Source: Rhizobium sp. Q54
Lineage (GTDB): Bacteria > Pseudomonadota > Alphaproteobacteria > Rickettsiales > UBA1997
DNA length: 16,144 nt
Direction of reading: 5' to 3'
Assembly (NCBI GenBank): GCA_945865855.1
Contig: CAMBES010000010.1
Location: forward strand, 1-16,144
Positions 1-7,536 of the stretch are shown here, in pieces. Below the pieces are notes generated by a model. The model saw only the letters and a program-made list of their open reading frames with translations, did not search any database and was not told the origin of the DNA. Numbering within the stretch: position 1 is the first letter of the stretch; each line of letters begins with the position of its first letter. A program made the translations under genes and the position numbers.

Positions 1-3000
1 GATCAGTACCAGCTCCACCTGCCATTGCAGACGAAATAACCGTACTCGCTCCTCCCGTAGCAACTGCTGCCAATGCCGCAATAGCTCTAATGGCAAGAGC
101 AGTTGAATCCGAAGCGGCAGAATCCGAAGCAGGAGTAACTGGATCGGTAGTAGGAGTAGGAGGTTCAGGTTCTACCTTAGGATCATCAGAAACTTTATCT
201 CTTGTTTCCTTATCTGCCGCAGCGGGAGAAGAATCAGGAATGGCATCAGAAGCCGAAGCTCCAGGTGCGACCTCAGAAGCTGGAGCTCCAGGTGCCACCT
301 CAGAAGCCGAAGCTCCAGGTGCGACCTCAGAAGCCGAAGCTCCAGGTGCGACCTCAGTTTTATTGTTATTGTCAGGAGTACCACCTCCGCCAGCAATTTC
401 TTTAGTAGCAGAGTTATCAGACCTATTTCCTACAGAATCAGAGCCTTTTTCGACAGCTTCAGCGGCTTCACTTTTACTGCCTTTAGATGCAGCATTTATA
501 CCTTTCCGCAAAGCTGATTTGACAGGAGAGCTAATTGCAGACATGCCGCGAGTTTGAATTCCACGAAGAGTAGAGTAAGCTTTGCTAGCATTGAAATTAT
601 TTGACCAACTACTGTTGGCAATTTGACTGCCTCCGACCAGTGTTGCCGCGACTTCGGCAATCTTATCCATGAATGTGGAAAAGATGTACATAAGCAAGGC
701 TCCCTTGATTATTGTAATTAGTTTTGACGCATTCATCGATCCAAGTATTGGTAGACCTACGCCAAGGGCTTCAAACCCATCGTAGGTTTCGATGTCGGCG
801 ATTCTGAAGATGCAGTAAATGCTATCATTTTCTGCTTTGCTATTACAGGAGATGGTTTTTTCTGATGCCTGTGCTTTGTCGTCTTTGACTTCTTCTCCAT
901 CTAACATAATTGTTCCTGTCGTTGTGAAGGTGGCACTGCCGATTACAACATTGTCAAAGATCGCGATTAGTATGCCAAGATAAGCAAATAGAATCATTGG
1001 CTGAAGAATGAAGCCGAGCATGTTCTTCCACCATTTATTAAAAATTTCTTTGGTTCTATTAAATAGGCATAAAGGAATGATGAAGACAGAGATATACATC
1101 AAGATAATCACCGAAGTCATTGCTACCAAGAAAAACTGCAAAGCCCTAATCGTCATAACAATCAGGAAGAAGGCGAAACAGAATGCGGCGATCACAAATA
1201 TAATTCCCAAGCCCCCAGTGAAGAATCCTCCAAGAATCATAAAGATTAGATTAGGTACTGACAAGCTCGGCCCAAAGCCAATAGCTTTAGCGATTTTGCA
1301 ATCGAGAATATCCCAAACTTTCAAGTATTCTTTGCCAGGGGGATAGCTTGGATCATCGTATTTCGTACTATCATCATCGTCGGCATAATTCCAGCGCGGG
1401 AATTGACAACCATCCAACTTGGATGTCTCTTGGCTGTTGTCGGGCTTAAAAGTTATCTCTGCTAAAGTTCCGGAGGCCTCAAGAACCCCGCTAATCAATA
1501 TATCTTGCCAGGCGGTGCCCATTGTGAAGTAGCAAACTAGTGCCAGTTTGAGGACGTAAGGAAATAAGTTTTTGCGTTCGATGTAAGATTTTGGCACCGC
1601 AAGCAAAATCATCACTCCATAGAACGTTACAGAGATTGTTAAAACTATCTTGATTAATAGCTGGAATTTTTCCTGTATTTTAATAAAAAAAGAATCTCCA
1701 GACATAGCAACGCCTTCTTGTAATCTGTAGCCAGTGCTGCATTCATCATTCTCATCTGGTGTTTCATCAGGATCGAGGCATTCGGTATATCCGGCTTCGT
1801 TAAGAAAAATATTTTGCATTGTTTCTTTAAAGCACTGAACGATTGGTGCTGTGAAGCCAGTAGTTTTGCTCTGCAGTAATTCTGCCTGGTAGCTAAAGTA
1901 ATTTTGCGAGTCGCCTTTCATGTCTCGACAAGAGCTGTCGATATATGCGCCGGTAAGATTGGAAGTGCGAACATAAGGAAGAACAGGCAGCTTCGAGCAG
2001 TGTTTCATGAATTGGCAGAAGTTTTCTAAGTTTCCACCGCTCTCTTTTTTCTTTTCTGTTCCGCCACCAAGTAAGTGATTATAAGGGCAAACTGAGTAGG
2101 TTTTGACACAGGCATAGTTGACTTCTTTGGTGCTGGCATAAGCTTCAAACACGATACCATTATTCTCACATTTAGAACCAATTGTGCAGAATTTGTGGCT
2201 GGAGTTATTATACCAAGTTTTCTCAAGTGCAGAATCATCGTTAACCTCCAACGAATTATCGTAGCTACTAACGCCGTTGGGGGAAGTTACTCTATTGTTA
2301 ATATCTCTAGACCCTCCTTCGCTCTCGATACAGACGGCATTTTGACTTCTAAGTTTACAACAATCGTAAGATTCTTGCATTGCGGATTGATCTTGTTCAA
2401 TCGTGTTCGAACCTTCTGCTGTGGCCTTAGCCAAAAAACGATAACAAGCGTAAGATGGCGCCATTCCTGGGCCAGTCATGTAATATCTCTGCTCTTTGGT
2501 GTTATAACCAAGAATTCTATTTTTGCGATCTGCACTCCATGTTGTGGGGTTGGTGCAGGCATCATTGCTATTGTCTGTTTTTTCTACACCGCCGTAAATA
2601 TATTCGCGATAGTTTTTATTAGTGATTAAAGTGGTACTATCAGTTCCGCAACCACTAGCATTGCTGAGCTGAGTTTCTGGTTTTGCAAATAGGTTAATCA
2701 GGCATTTTTGATAAGACCCTTTTTCTTTTATCCACAGTCCAGTATCCTGCTGTTCCCATCCGTACCATTCAGATCCACAAATTTTACCGGTATGGTAAGC
2801 CTGATTAGCCAAGCCATGAATTATTGCCAAAGCAGCATACAGGGCGGCAATGGCGGCTAAATATAACGCCATACTTGAGCAACAGCGAAATGTATCCGTG
2901 GTTGATAGGGCAACATTCCCACATGTCGCTGGTGTTGCAACGCAAACGGCAGAAGCTGAAGAGGTATTCGCTGCCATCTGACCGCATAAACTGGTAAGCG

Positions 3001-3433
3001 AAGCTATTCGATATGGCCAGGTGGGATTTGGATAAGGAACATCCGTAGCTTGAACCGCTGTGTTTGGGACGGCTGCAGCAGTATTTGGCGGATATATGGA
3101 AGCTTGACAAATTGAAGTAGCGACTTTGTTGGCAGTGTACACTGCCATCCCACTGGCGGCAATGAATGCAATACATGTCGGATTGGTAAACTCAATTTCG
3201 AAGTCTAAATTAGTGCCGTTAAAGCCGACTGGATCATAATCGATAAACTTCTTACCTTTATCGCCGTTAGTAGTGTCACATGTGGTGCCTTTAAAACTAT
3301 TGGGACGAACACCGTCATAAGCCGCATAAGTTGCTTCATAAGGAGCGAGAATAGCGGAGACGACAAGAAAAAAGCAGAGTAGCCACGAGAGCGTAGGGCG
3401 CAAAGATTTGGGGCGGGGGCTACTTTTCCGCAT
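1..3433 (-). CDS. virB6: VirB6/TrbL-family type IV secretion protein, large Rickettsiales type (3' end outside window)
   Basis: The frame stays open from ATG at 3433 to the left edge, about 1144 residues with no stop, so the C-terminus is not seen. VirB6 proteins are inner-membrane channel components of type IV secretion systems. Residues 1-37 look like a signal peptide: basic start, hydrophobic stretch, and a small-residue cleavage site around TYA-AYD. A long Cys-rich, presumably periplasmic region follows. One hydrophobic helix lies near residues 188-209, and further membrane segments near 594-616, 625-648, 732-795, 805-832 and 907-936. The core contains FIIPLCLFNRTKEIF followed by FILQPMILFAYLGI, the hallmark of Rickettsiales VirB6 proteins. 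After about residue 960 the chain becomes Ala/Ser/Pro/Glu-rich, with a four-copy repeat. Rickettsiales usually carry several virB6 paralogues next to virB3-virB4; here the upstream neighbours are a 40-residue ORF and a porin-like gene instead. The family call is firm. Which paralogue it is cannot be told. Confidence 0.88.
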   Translation of the reverse strand, partial: MRKSSPRPKSLRPTLSWLLCFFLVVSAILAPYEATYAAYDGVRPNSFKGTTCDTTNGDKGKKFIDYDPVGFNGTNLDFEIEFTNPTCIAFIAASGMAVYTANKVATSICQASIYPPNTAAAVPNTAVQATDVPYPNPTWPYRIASLTSLCGQMAANTSSASAVCVATPATCGNVALSTTDTFRCCSSMALYLAAIAALYAALAIIHGLANQAYHTGKICGSEWYGWEQQDTGLWIKEKGSYQKCLINLFAKPETQLSNASGCGTDSTTLITNKNYREYIYGGVEKTDNSNDACTNPTTWSADRKNRILGYNTKEQRYYMTGPGMAPSYACYRFLAKATAEGSNTIEQDQSAMQESYDCCKLRSQNAVCIESEGGSRDINNRVTSPNGVSSYDNSLEVNDDSALEKTWYNNSSHKFCTIGSKCENNGIVFEAYASTKEVNYACVKTYSVCPYNHLLGGGTEKKKESGGNLENFCQFMKHCSKLPVLPYVRTSNLTGAYIDSSCRDMKGDSQNYFSYQAELLQSKTTGFTAPIVQCFKETMQNIFLNEAGYTECLDPDETPDENDECSTGYRLQEGVAMSGDSFFIKIQEKFQLLIKIVLTISVTFYGVMILLAVPKSYIERKNLFPYVLKLALVCYFTMGTAWQDILISGVLEASGTLAEITFKPDNSQETSKLDGCQFPRWNYADDDDSTKYDDPSYPPGKEYLKVWDILDCKIAKAIGFGPSLSVPNLIFMILGGFFTGGLGIIFVIAAFCFAFFLIVMTIRALQFFLVAMTSVIILMYISVFIIPLCLFNRTKEIFNKWWKNMLGFILQPMILFAYLGILIAIFDNVVIGSATFTTTGTIMLDGEEVKDDKAQASEKTISCNSKAENDSIYCIFRIADIETYDGFEALGVGLPILGSMNASKLITIIKGALLMYIFSTFMDKIAEVAATLVGGSQIANSSWSNNFNASKAYSTLRGIQTRGMSAISSPVKSALRKGINAASKGSKSEAAEAVEKGSDSVGNRSDNSATKEIAGGGGTPDNNNKTEVAPGASASEVAPGASASEVAPGAPASEVAPGASASDAIPDSSPAAADKETRDKVSDDPKVEPEPPTPTTDPVTPASDSAASDSTALAIRAIAALAAVATGGASTVISSAMAGGAGTD
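248..355 (-). repeat. Four tandem 27-bp repeats encoding EVAPGASAS units
   Basis: Four adjacent 27-bp units lie at 248-274, 275-301, 302-328 and 329-355, in frame within the virB6-like gene. On the minus strand each encodes Glu-Val-Ala-Pro-Gly-Ala-(Ser/Pro)-Ala-Ser. Three units encode the same nonapeptide; the unit at 275-301 differs by a few bases and has Pro for Ser. Near-identity at DNA level points to recent slippage or unequal exchange. The peptide is probably a disordered linker in the C-terminal tail. The repeat also holds other frames open on both strands, and those are shadows. Confidence 0.93.
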
Positions 3434-3555
3434 CAAAGATTTTTCATTAGTTTGTTGATTCCACGATTAGCAATTAACAGAGACGTTACATCGAGAATTT
3501 TTTGTAACTCAATCATGTTATTTGGTGATGGTTTTTTGATCAATTTTTTAGTCAT
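3433..3555 (-). CDS. 40-residue small ORF overlapping the virB6 start by one base
   Basis: ATG at 3555 opens a 40-residue frame (MTKKLIKKPSPNN...GINKLMKNL) whose TGA shares its final A with the virB6 ATG (TGATG), an arrangement typical of translational coupling. The peptide is basic with a short central amphipathic stretch (MIELQKILDVTSLLIA). It has no signal peptide or membrane helix, and I do not recognise a family. It starts 32 bp after the stop of the porin-like gene, with no terminator-like hairpin between, so porin, small ORF and virB6 could share one transcript. No clear Shine-Dalgarno precedes it. It could be a real small protein, a leader that delivers ribosomes to virB6, or chance. 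Confidence 0.45.
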   Translation of the reverse strand: MTKKLIKKPSPNNMIELQKILDVTSLLIANRGINKLMKNL

Positions 3556-3587
3556 TCGTAAAGACAATATTTAGAGATAAAGCAGAA

Positions 3588-4772
3588 CTAAAAATACTTG
3601 TAATAACGCGCCATCACGCCCCAGGTATTTTGGGTTTGTGGAGTAATATTGTCGTTAGTAATCATGTGCTTCACGCCAGTTTGCAGAGTTAGGCGATCAA
3701 AGATTTTTGTTTTGTCAAAATCATAACCAAAAGAAATTTCACTAAGATTTTGACTAGCTACCCCCTGATTTTTACTTGTGTGTCCAACTAAAACATTCCA
3801 GTTGCGGTAAAATTTTGTGATCAAATTTCCGGTCAGATATTTTTCGCTGATGTCAGAATTTCCGCCAACATTTCTCATTTGCACATATTCAAGCAATAAG
3901 TCGAAAGCCATATTTTCTCTCCACGGATATTTATAATTCATGCCGGCAACCAAACCTTTTTGGTCAGCAATTTTTGAAGGCGCAACCGAGCTCATTCTTG
4001 AATTTACCGCCAAGTTTAAGTAGGAAAAATTATAGGATAATTTTTCCTGATTGCCGAAATCAAAATCGATATTTAGGCCCATGTTGTAAGAGGCTAGAGA
4101 GCGCGTATCTCCAGGTTTGCCATCAGATTTATGCGCCGAATCTCTGTTAACTAAAATAGAATTATCGAAATTCTTGCGATCATTAGTGAAGGTGGAGAAA
4201 GAAAAATTATACAAGCCAGTTTTTTTGGCATCGCCCAAGCGGTAAACGCCGCCAAACCCAAGTTTCTCAGTTTGTTTGTAAGTGCTGGCAATGCTATAAC
4301 TCCACAGGCCGCGATCCCAGCGCCAAGCGTTGCCGAAGTTAAGATTAAATTTCCCGGCGACGAGTGAGTATTTTTCTTCGTTAAAATTCAGAGCTAATTC
4401 TTGAAAATATGCGCCAGTATTTTCGAAGTAGCGATTTTTGCCACTGCGCACGGTGCCAGAATTATCAAGCCTTTCCGCGGCAATGTAACTACTGAGCCAG
4501 AGTTTTTTATTAAGATTTAGATTGGTATAAAAACGAATTTCTCCAGTGAGATCTTTATATTCGTCATTCTTGCTGGTGGTGCGGTAATTATTTTCAAATT
4601 GCGTTTCGACAATTAAGCGATTGGTTATTTTTGGCTCGAGCGTCAATAAAAGATTTTTTGAATCTGAATTGACAATATCATTTAGAATGCCTCGATTGCT
4701 GTAGGCTTGTGCCCAAACTTTTCCAGAAAGAATGGTGAAGAAAATGGCGAGAAATAGAAAATTTTTTTTCAT
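3588..4772 (-). CDS. Porin-like outer-membrane beta-barrel protein
   Basis: This is a 394-residue protein. Residues 1-21 form a clear Sec signal peptide (MKKNFLFLAIFFTILSG, then cleavage after VWA). The mature chain is rich in alternating polar/hydrophobic beta-strand segments with many Tyr, Phe, Asn and Gly, for example LSYNFSYLNLAVN, KFNLNFGNAWRW and NWNVLVGHTSK. It ends in ARYYKYF, a terminal Phe as required for recognition by the BAM assembly machinery. It is therefore almost certainly an outer-membrane barrel; the substrate, and whether it is a general porin, cannot be told. The start ATG at 4772 gives the full signal peptide, and AGAGTAAG-like purines lie about 10 nt upstream. It stands first in the possible porin-sORF-virB6 cluster, after a gap of about 180 bp to the preceding small gene. 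Confidence 0.8.
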   Translation of the reverse strand: MKKNFLFLAIFFTILSGKVWAQAYSNRGILNDIVNSDSKNLLLTLEPKITNRLIVETQFENNYRTTSKNDEYKDLTGEIRFYTNLNLNKKLWLSSYIAAERLDNSGTVRSGKNRYFENTGAYFQELALNFNEEKYSLVAGKFNLNFGNAWRWDRGLWSYSIASTYKQTEKLGFGGVYRLGDAKKTGLYNFSFSTFTNDRKNFDNSILVNRDSAHKSDGKPGDTRSLASYNMGLNIDFDFGNQEKLSYNFSYLNLAVNSRMSSVAPSKIADQKGLVAGMNYKYPWRENMAFDLLLEYVQMRNVGGNSDISEKYLTGNLITKFYRNWNVLVGHTSKNQGVASQNLSEISFGYDFDKTKIFDRLTLQTGVKHMITNDNITPQTQNTWGVMARYYKYF

Positions 4773-4952
4773 TAATTGAGCTTACTCTTTGCTGCTTAAA
4801 CTAGATATTTTTTACGCTAACCGCACTCCTAATCGCAACAAGTTTTTCCGTAGGATTTTTCTTTAAAAAAATTACTGGAGCAATGTTTATGATTAACAGA
4901 ATAACTCAACGCATCATTACTGCAAAGGCGCTAATTCAAAATAATTCATCAC
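4773..4952. other. Intergenic stretch upstream of the porin-like gene
   Basis: This 180-bp AT-rich stretch lies between the 41-residue small gene and the porin start, and probably holds the porin promoter. On the minus strand TTGTTG or TTGCGA around 4835-4842 could serve as a -35 element, followed by TAAAAA about 18 bp downstream near 4811-4816, but neither match is strong. No RNA gene or strong hairpin was seen. Confidence 0.3.
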
Positions 4953-5078
4953 TTAATCCAATTTTTTTCTGCGCAGTAAATTCGCCCGCAAGGCTGAAGA
5001 AAGTTTTTTCTTTTTACTAACCTTCACTTCCTGTTTTTTCTTATTTGTAACAGGGTCGTCTGTTGTTTTTTTGGTCAT
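4953..5078 (-). CDS. 41-residue Lys/Arg-rich small protein, ALRANLxRRK type
   Basis: ATG at 5078 to TAA at 4953 encodes a 41-residue, strongly basic peptide. Its N-terminal half is Lys/Thr/Asp-rich and apparently disordered; it ends in LSSALRANLLRRKKLD. From memory, the ending resembles the short conserved hypothetical proteins of alphaproteobacteria that finish in ALR(A/E)NLxRRKxQ, whose function is unknown to me. That resemblance, rather than length, is why I favour a real gene. Many acceptable codons run antisense too (a 43-residue plus-strand frame at 4889-5020 with GGAG 8 nt upstream), so strand choice is not certain. It lies 98 bp downstream of yraN on the same strand, behind a short inverted repeat. 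Confidence 0.5.
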   Translation of the reverse strand: MTKKTTDDPVTNKKKQEVKVSKKKKLSSALRANLLRRKKLD

Positions 5079-5110
5079 TTTTGAAAATTAGTTTTGTCCA
5101 TTTACTGATT

Positions 5111-5139
5111 TTGATCCATTCTCTTTCATTTTGGATCAA
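5111..5139. repeat. 8-bp perfect inverted repeat (TTGATCCA/TGGATCAA)
   Basis: TTGATCCA at 5111-5118 and TGGATCAA at 5132-5139 are exact inverted copies separated by 13 nt, in the gap between yraN and the 41-residue gene. No T-run follows on the minus strand, so an intrinsic terminator is unlikely. It could be a transcript hairpin in the leader of the small gene or an operator. Confidence 0.4.
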
Positions 5140-5176
5140 TACTTAAGCGACAACAGAGGGAATCTTGCGCGTTAAA

Positions 5177-5536
5177 TTATTCCCAAAAATTTTTTTGATG
5201 TTTTGGCCATAAAAATCCCCAGGAATTTTTCCCAACCTCAATGAAGTCAAAACGTAAATCGTGATTTTTAAATTGCAGATTCTTAGCAACAAATAATTCA
5301 GCCGAGCGCTTGATTCGATTCAGTTGGTGTGGCCTCAAAACTTCCTCAACAGATGCTTGTGACCTGCGCGCCTTGACCTCGACAAAAATAATTACTTGTG
5401 ATTTTTTAGCGACGATGTCGATTTCGCCGAAATGATTTTTGTAACGCCAAGCAAGAATTTTGTAACCCTTAAATCGCAGAAAAATCATCGCTATTTTTTC
5501 TGCTAAGATTCCGAATTGGTAAGTATTTTTAGCCAT
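5177..5536 (-). CDS. yraN: YraN/UPF0102 family endonuclease-like protein
   Basis: At 119 residues this is full length for the UPF0102 (YraN) family, whose fold is that of Holliday-junction-resolvase/restriction-type nucleases. The family core is present: GEID at residues 37-40 followed by FVEVKAR at 51-57, supplying the acidic and Lys residues expected of a PD-(D/E)XK-like site. RFDFIEV at 95-101 matches the family's C-terminal RFDxxxV motif. The biochemical role of YraN is poorly known, so a DNA-processing function is inferred from the fold. In many Proteobacteria yraN follows rsmI; here it follows an arginine-rich orphan gene and overlaps it by 8 nt, suggesting coupled translation. No Shine-Dalgarno is evident before the ATG at 5536. 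Confidence 0.9.
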   Translation of the reverse strand: MAKNTYQFGILAEKIAMIFLRFKGYKILAWRYKNHFGEIDIVAKKSQVIIFVEVKARRSQASVEEVLRPHQLNRIKRSAELFVAKNLQFKNHDLRFDFIEVGKNSWGFLWPKHQKNFWE

Positions 5537-6011
5537 TAGACGACATCACGCTGAGCCATCTACTTCTAGCGCGCAGCCTTCTTGTATCAACATTGCCACG
5601 CAGTTTTTCACCTCTTTCTTTAAGACTTATTGTTGAATATCTCATTTTCACATCATCCATCTTTAATTCGCGCGCACGTTCAAGTGATGGAGATTCTTTT
5701 TTATCTTGAGCGCGTCTTGCTAATGCACGGCTTCGCGCATTGCCAATAATGACCTGACGGTTCTTGTCGTGCAGGCGCTTGTGATGCATGATGATGTTGT
5801 CTGTGAACCTGCGGCGTTTTCTGTTGACGAGTTTACGCATTGCGCTGCGACTTAACCCGCGTCTGCGAGTAATGCGACGAATTTGGCTATACAAAACATG
5901 CGCCAAGCTGTGTCCAGCAACTTCATGTATCAAAGCGGGGTGAGCGCTGATTAAGCTGGTCACATCAAGTGTCAACATAGCAACAACTGAGGGCAGGCTA
6001 ATGAATGTCAC
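5529..6011 (-). CDS. Arginine-rich hypothetical protein upstream of yraN
   Basis: This 160-residue frame starts at GTG (6011); an in-frame TAA two codons upstream makes that the earliest start, and ATG at codon 12 is the alternative. I do not recognise a family. The N-terminus is hydrophobic (ISLPSVVAMLTLDVTSLI) and is followed by IHEVAGHSLAHVLY. That segment looks like a metalloprotease helix, but the spacing is HEVAGH, not HEXXH. The rest is strongly basic with long Arg-rich runs (RRITRRRGLSR, NRKRRRF, TRRLRARSRW), as in nucleic-acid-binding or ribosome-associated proteins. By eye it is richer in GC and in CGC/CGT codons than its neighbours, which hints at transfer or a fast-evolving lineage gene. 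It fills the whole gap between mnmE and yraN and overlaps yraN by 8 nt, which supports it being real. Confidence 0.55.
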   Translation of the reverse strand: MTFISLPSVVAMLTLDVTSLISAHPALIHEVAGHSLAHVLYSQIRRITRRRGLSRSAMRKLVNRKRRRFTDNIIMHHKRLHDKNRQVIIGNARSRALARRAQDKKESPSLERARELKMDDVKMRYSTISLKERGEKLRGNVDTRRLRARSRWLSVMSSNG

Positions 6012-6070
6012 GATTTATGCAGAAAGATTGAAATTAAAATAGAGATTCGCGTTTTTCTAAGCAAAAGCCT

Positions 6071-7381
6071 TTATTTGCCAATACAAAAACGCGAGAAGAT
6101 CGAATCGAGAATATTTTCAACACCAACATCGCCAATTATTTTTCCGATCTCGCGCGCAGCGAGACGTAAATCTTCGGCAGCTAATTCGATATTTTTTTCT
6201 AGAGAAAAACTTTGTAAGTTTTTGACACATTCTTGCAGTGCGACGCGATAACGTTCTTGGGTAATTAGTGGGGAAGTTTTTTTTGGTACGAGTTCAAGAA
6301 TTTTTTCTTCAAGTTTGGCAAGAAGTGCGGAAGTGTTGCCATTTGACAAGCTCAGCATGACAGATCGATCACCCCAAGCCTGTCCAAGATTGATGTCAAC
6401 GAGATCAATTTTATTCGTGACCACAATCGTATTTTCATCAATCAAATCCTGGCGCAAAATCGGATTAGTTGCATCGAGGAGAAAAATTTTAATGTCGGCC
6501 AAGGCCGCTTTCTGCAAGGCGCGACGAATTCCTTCTTTTTCAATCGGATTGTCAGTTTCGCGCAAGCCGGCAGTGTCGGAAATTCTGACGGGCACTCCTG
6601 CAATCGACAAATGAACTTCAACAACGTCGCGAGTTGTGCCGGCAAATTCTGAAACAATCGCCACTTCACTTCGTGCTAAAAAATTAATCAGACTCGATTT
6701 ACCAACATTAGGAGCACCAATGATGGCGAGGCTTAAACCGTCTTTAATTTTTTGACCAATTTTTTTGTCGTCGAGATGTTTGGCGATTTCTGCGCTTAAA
6801 TTTTTTACGTCTAGCTCAACTGCGTCGACAATATTTTGCGGTAAATCTTCGTCAGGAAAATCGATTGCCGCTTCAATGCGTGCGGTAATTTCAATTAAGC
6901 GAAAACGCCAATCTGCGTAAATTGTGCCAAGCGCTCCCTCCAACTGCTGCAAGGCTTGGCGGTGTTGCGATTCAGTTTCGGCGGCAATTAAATCTGGAAT
7001 TGCTTCAGCTTGAACGAGGTCAAGTTTTCCATTCAAAAAAGCACGTTTAGAAAATTCACCCGCTTCGGCAAGGCGACAATTTTTTTGCGCAGAAAGAATT
7101 TCGAGAATTTTTTTAAGAATGAATGAAGAGGCGTGAATGCTGATTTCGGCGACATCTTCGCCAGTAAAACTTGCGGGTGCAGAAAAAAAAGAAATCAGCG
7201 TTTCGTCAATTATTTGTGAATTTTTTGGGTCGAAAATTTTTTGAAATGAAATTTTCTGATGTTGCAGCGCTCCTTTAAATCCAAGGGTTTGCAGACATTC
7301 TCTAACTTCTGCTCCAGAAATTCGAATCACCGAAATTCCAGCGCGAGACGGAGAGGTGATTGGTGCGAAGATGGTTTGCAT
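6071..7381 (-). CDS. mnmE: tRNA uridine-5-carboxymethylaminomethyl modification GTPase MnmE
   Basis: MnmE works with MnmG to place the (carboxymethyl)aminomethyl group on C5 of wobble U34 in certain tRNAs. The 436 residues are slightly short of the usual 440-455 but complete. The N-terminal folate-binding domain opens with the typical MQTIFAPITSPSRAGISVIR. The embedded G domain shows G1 GAPNVGKS (222-229), the switch TTRD (249-252), DTAG (269-272) and NKID (323-326). The protein ends in the family's FCIGK, with the conserved Cys at 434. Two oddities: the normally HGG motif after FTGEDVAEI reads HAS (83-85), and the region after NKIDL (SVMLSLSNG, 340-348) is encoded by a sequence matching a widespread dispersed repeat, leaving the usual SAK/SAR G5 motif degenerate. 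The ATG at 7381 matches the family start. It follows argC after 194 bp containing a terminator-like hairpin, so it probably has its own promoter. Confidence 0.96.
   Translation of the reverse strand: MQTIFAPITSPSRAGISVIRISGAEVRECLQTLGFKGALQHQKISFQKIFDPKNSQIIDETLISFFSAPASFTGEDVAEISIHASSFILKKILEILSAQKNCRLAEAGEFSKRAFLNGKLDLVQAEAIPDLIAAETESQHRQALQQLEGALGTIYADWRFRLIEITARIEAAIDFPDEDLPQNIVDAVELDVKNLSAEIAKHLDDKKIGQKIKDGLSLAIIGAPNVGKSSLINFLARSEVAIVSEFAGTTRDVVEVHLSIAGVPVRISDTAGLRETDNPIEKEGIRRALQKAALADIKIFLLDATNPILRQDLIDENTIVVTNKIDLVDINLGQAWGDRSVMLSLSNGNTSALLAKLEEKILELVPKKTSPLITQERYRVALQECVKNLQSFSLEKNIELAAEDLRLAAREIGKIIGDVGVENILDSIFSRFCIGK
6342..6363. repeat. Dispersed-repeat-like sequence inside mnmE
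   Basis: GACAAGCTCAGCATGAC at 6345-6361 (minus strand GTCATGCTGAGCTTGTC) is identical over 17 bases to the core, as I remember it, of a palindromic repeat found in many bacterial genomes, where it is often translated as VMLSLSKHD. Here it lies in frame and encodes VMLSLSN within MnmE (residues 341-347). Only one half of the palindrome is present. Chance or coding constraint may explain it. Confidence 0.4.
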
Positions 7382-7494
7382 TTAATTAATTTGAGAAATT
7401 TCCGAGCCATTCCCGCAAAAAAAAGGGAAGGGGCAGAGGGTTTAGTCATTTGCTCCGAGATTGTTGTCTTGGATTTCGGTTTTTGCGGAGGTAA

Positions 7495-7536
7495 AAATTT
7501 AAGAAAAATTGAATTTTGAGCACGGTGCTCAAAATT
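7495..7536 (-). terminator. Rho-independent terminator after argC
   Basis: AATTTTGAGCAC at 7512-7523 and GTGCTCAAAATT at 7525-7536 form a perfect 12-bp inverted repeat around one base. It can fold as a stem with an ACCGT-type loop. On the minus strand it is followed by CAATTTTTCTTAAATTTTT, a T-rich tail, about 40 bp after the argC stop. The stem is A-rich on its other flank too, so it could also stop plus-strand transcription. Confidence 0.75.

Noticed and set aside
90..557. 155-codon plus-strand frame rich in Ala/Gly/Ser
   Set aside because: It is antisense to the virB6-like gene and is kept open by the 27-bp repeats, while the minus strand has a continuous 1144-codon frame with recognisable domains.
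2728..2736. Perfect DnaA box TTATCCACA
   Set aside because: It is a single copy inside the virB6-like coding sequence, with no cluster or AT-rich unwinding region, so it is not evidence of an origin.
4889..5020. 43-codon plus-strand frame with GGAG 8 nt upstream
   Set aside because: It is antisense to the 41-codon minus-strand gene, whose C-terminal motif looks conserved, and its own product shows no recognisable feature.
5079..5150. Chain of tiny minus-strand frames (MDQNQ, MDKTNFQK) joined by TAAATG and ATGA just before the 41-codon gene
   Set aside because: They are very short and expected by chance in AT-rich DNA; no regulatory residue run (such as attenuator codons) is present.
5880..5945. 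HEVAGH in the orphan protein as a zinc-protease site
   Set aside because: The spacing between the two His residues is one too long for HEXXH, and no third ligand motif is evident.
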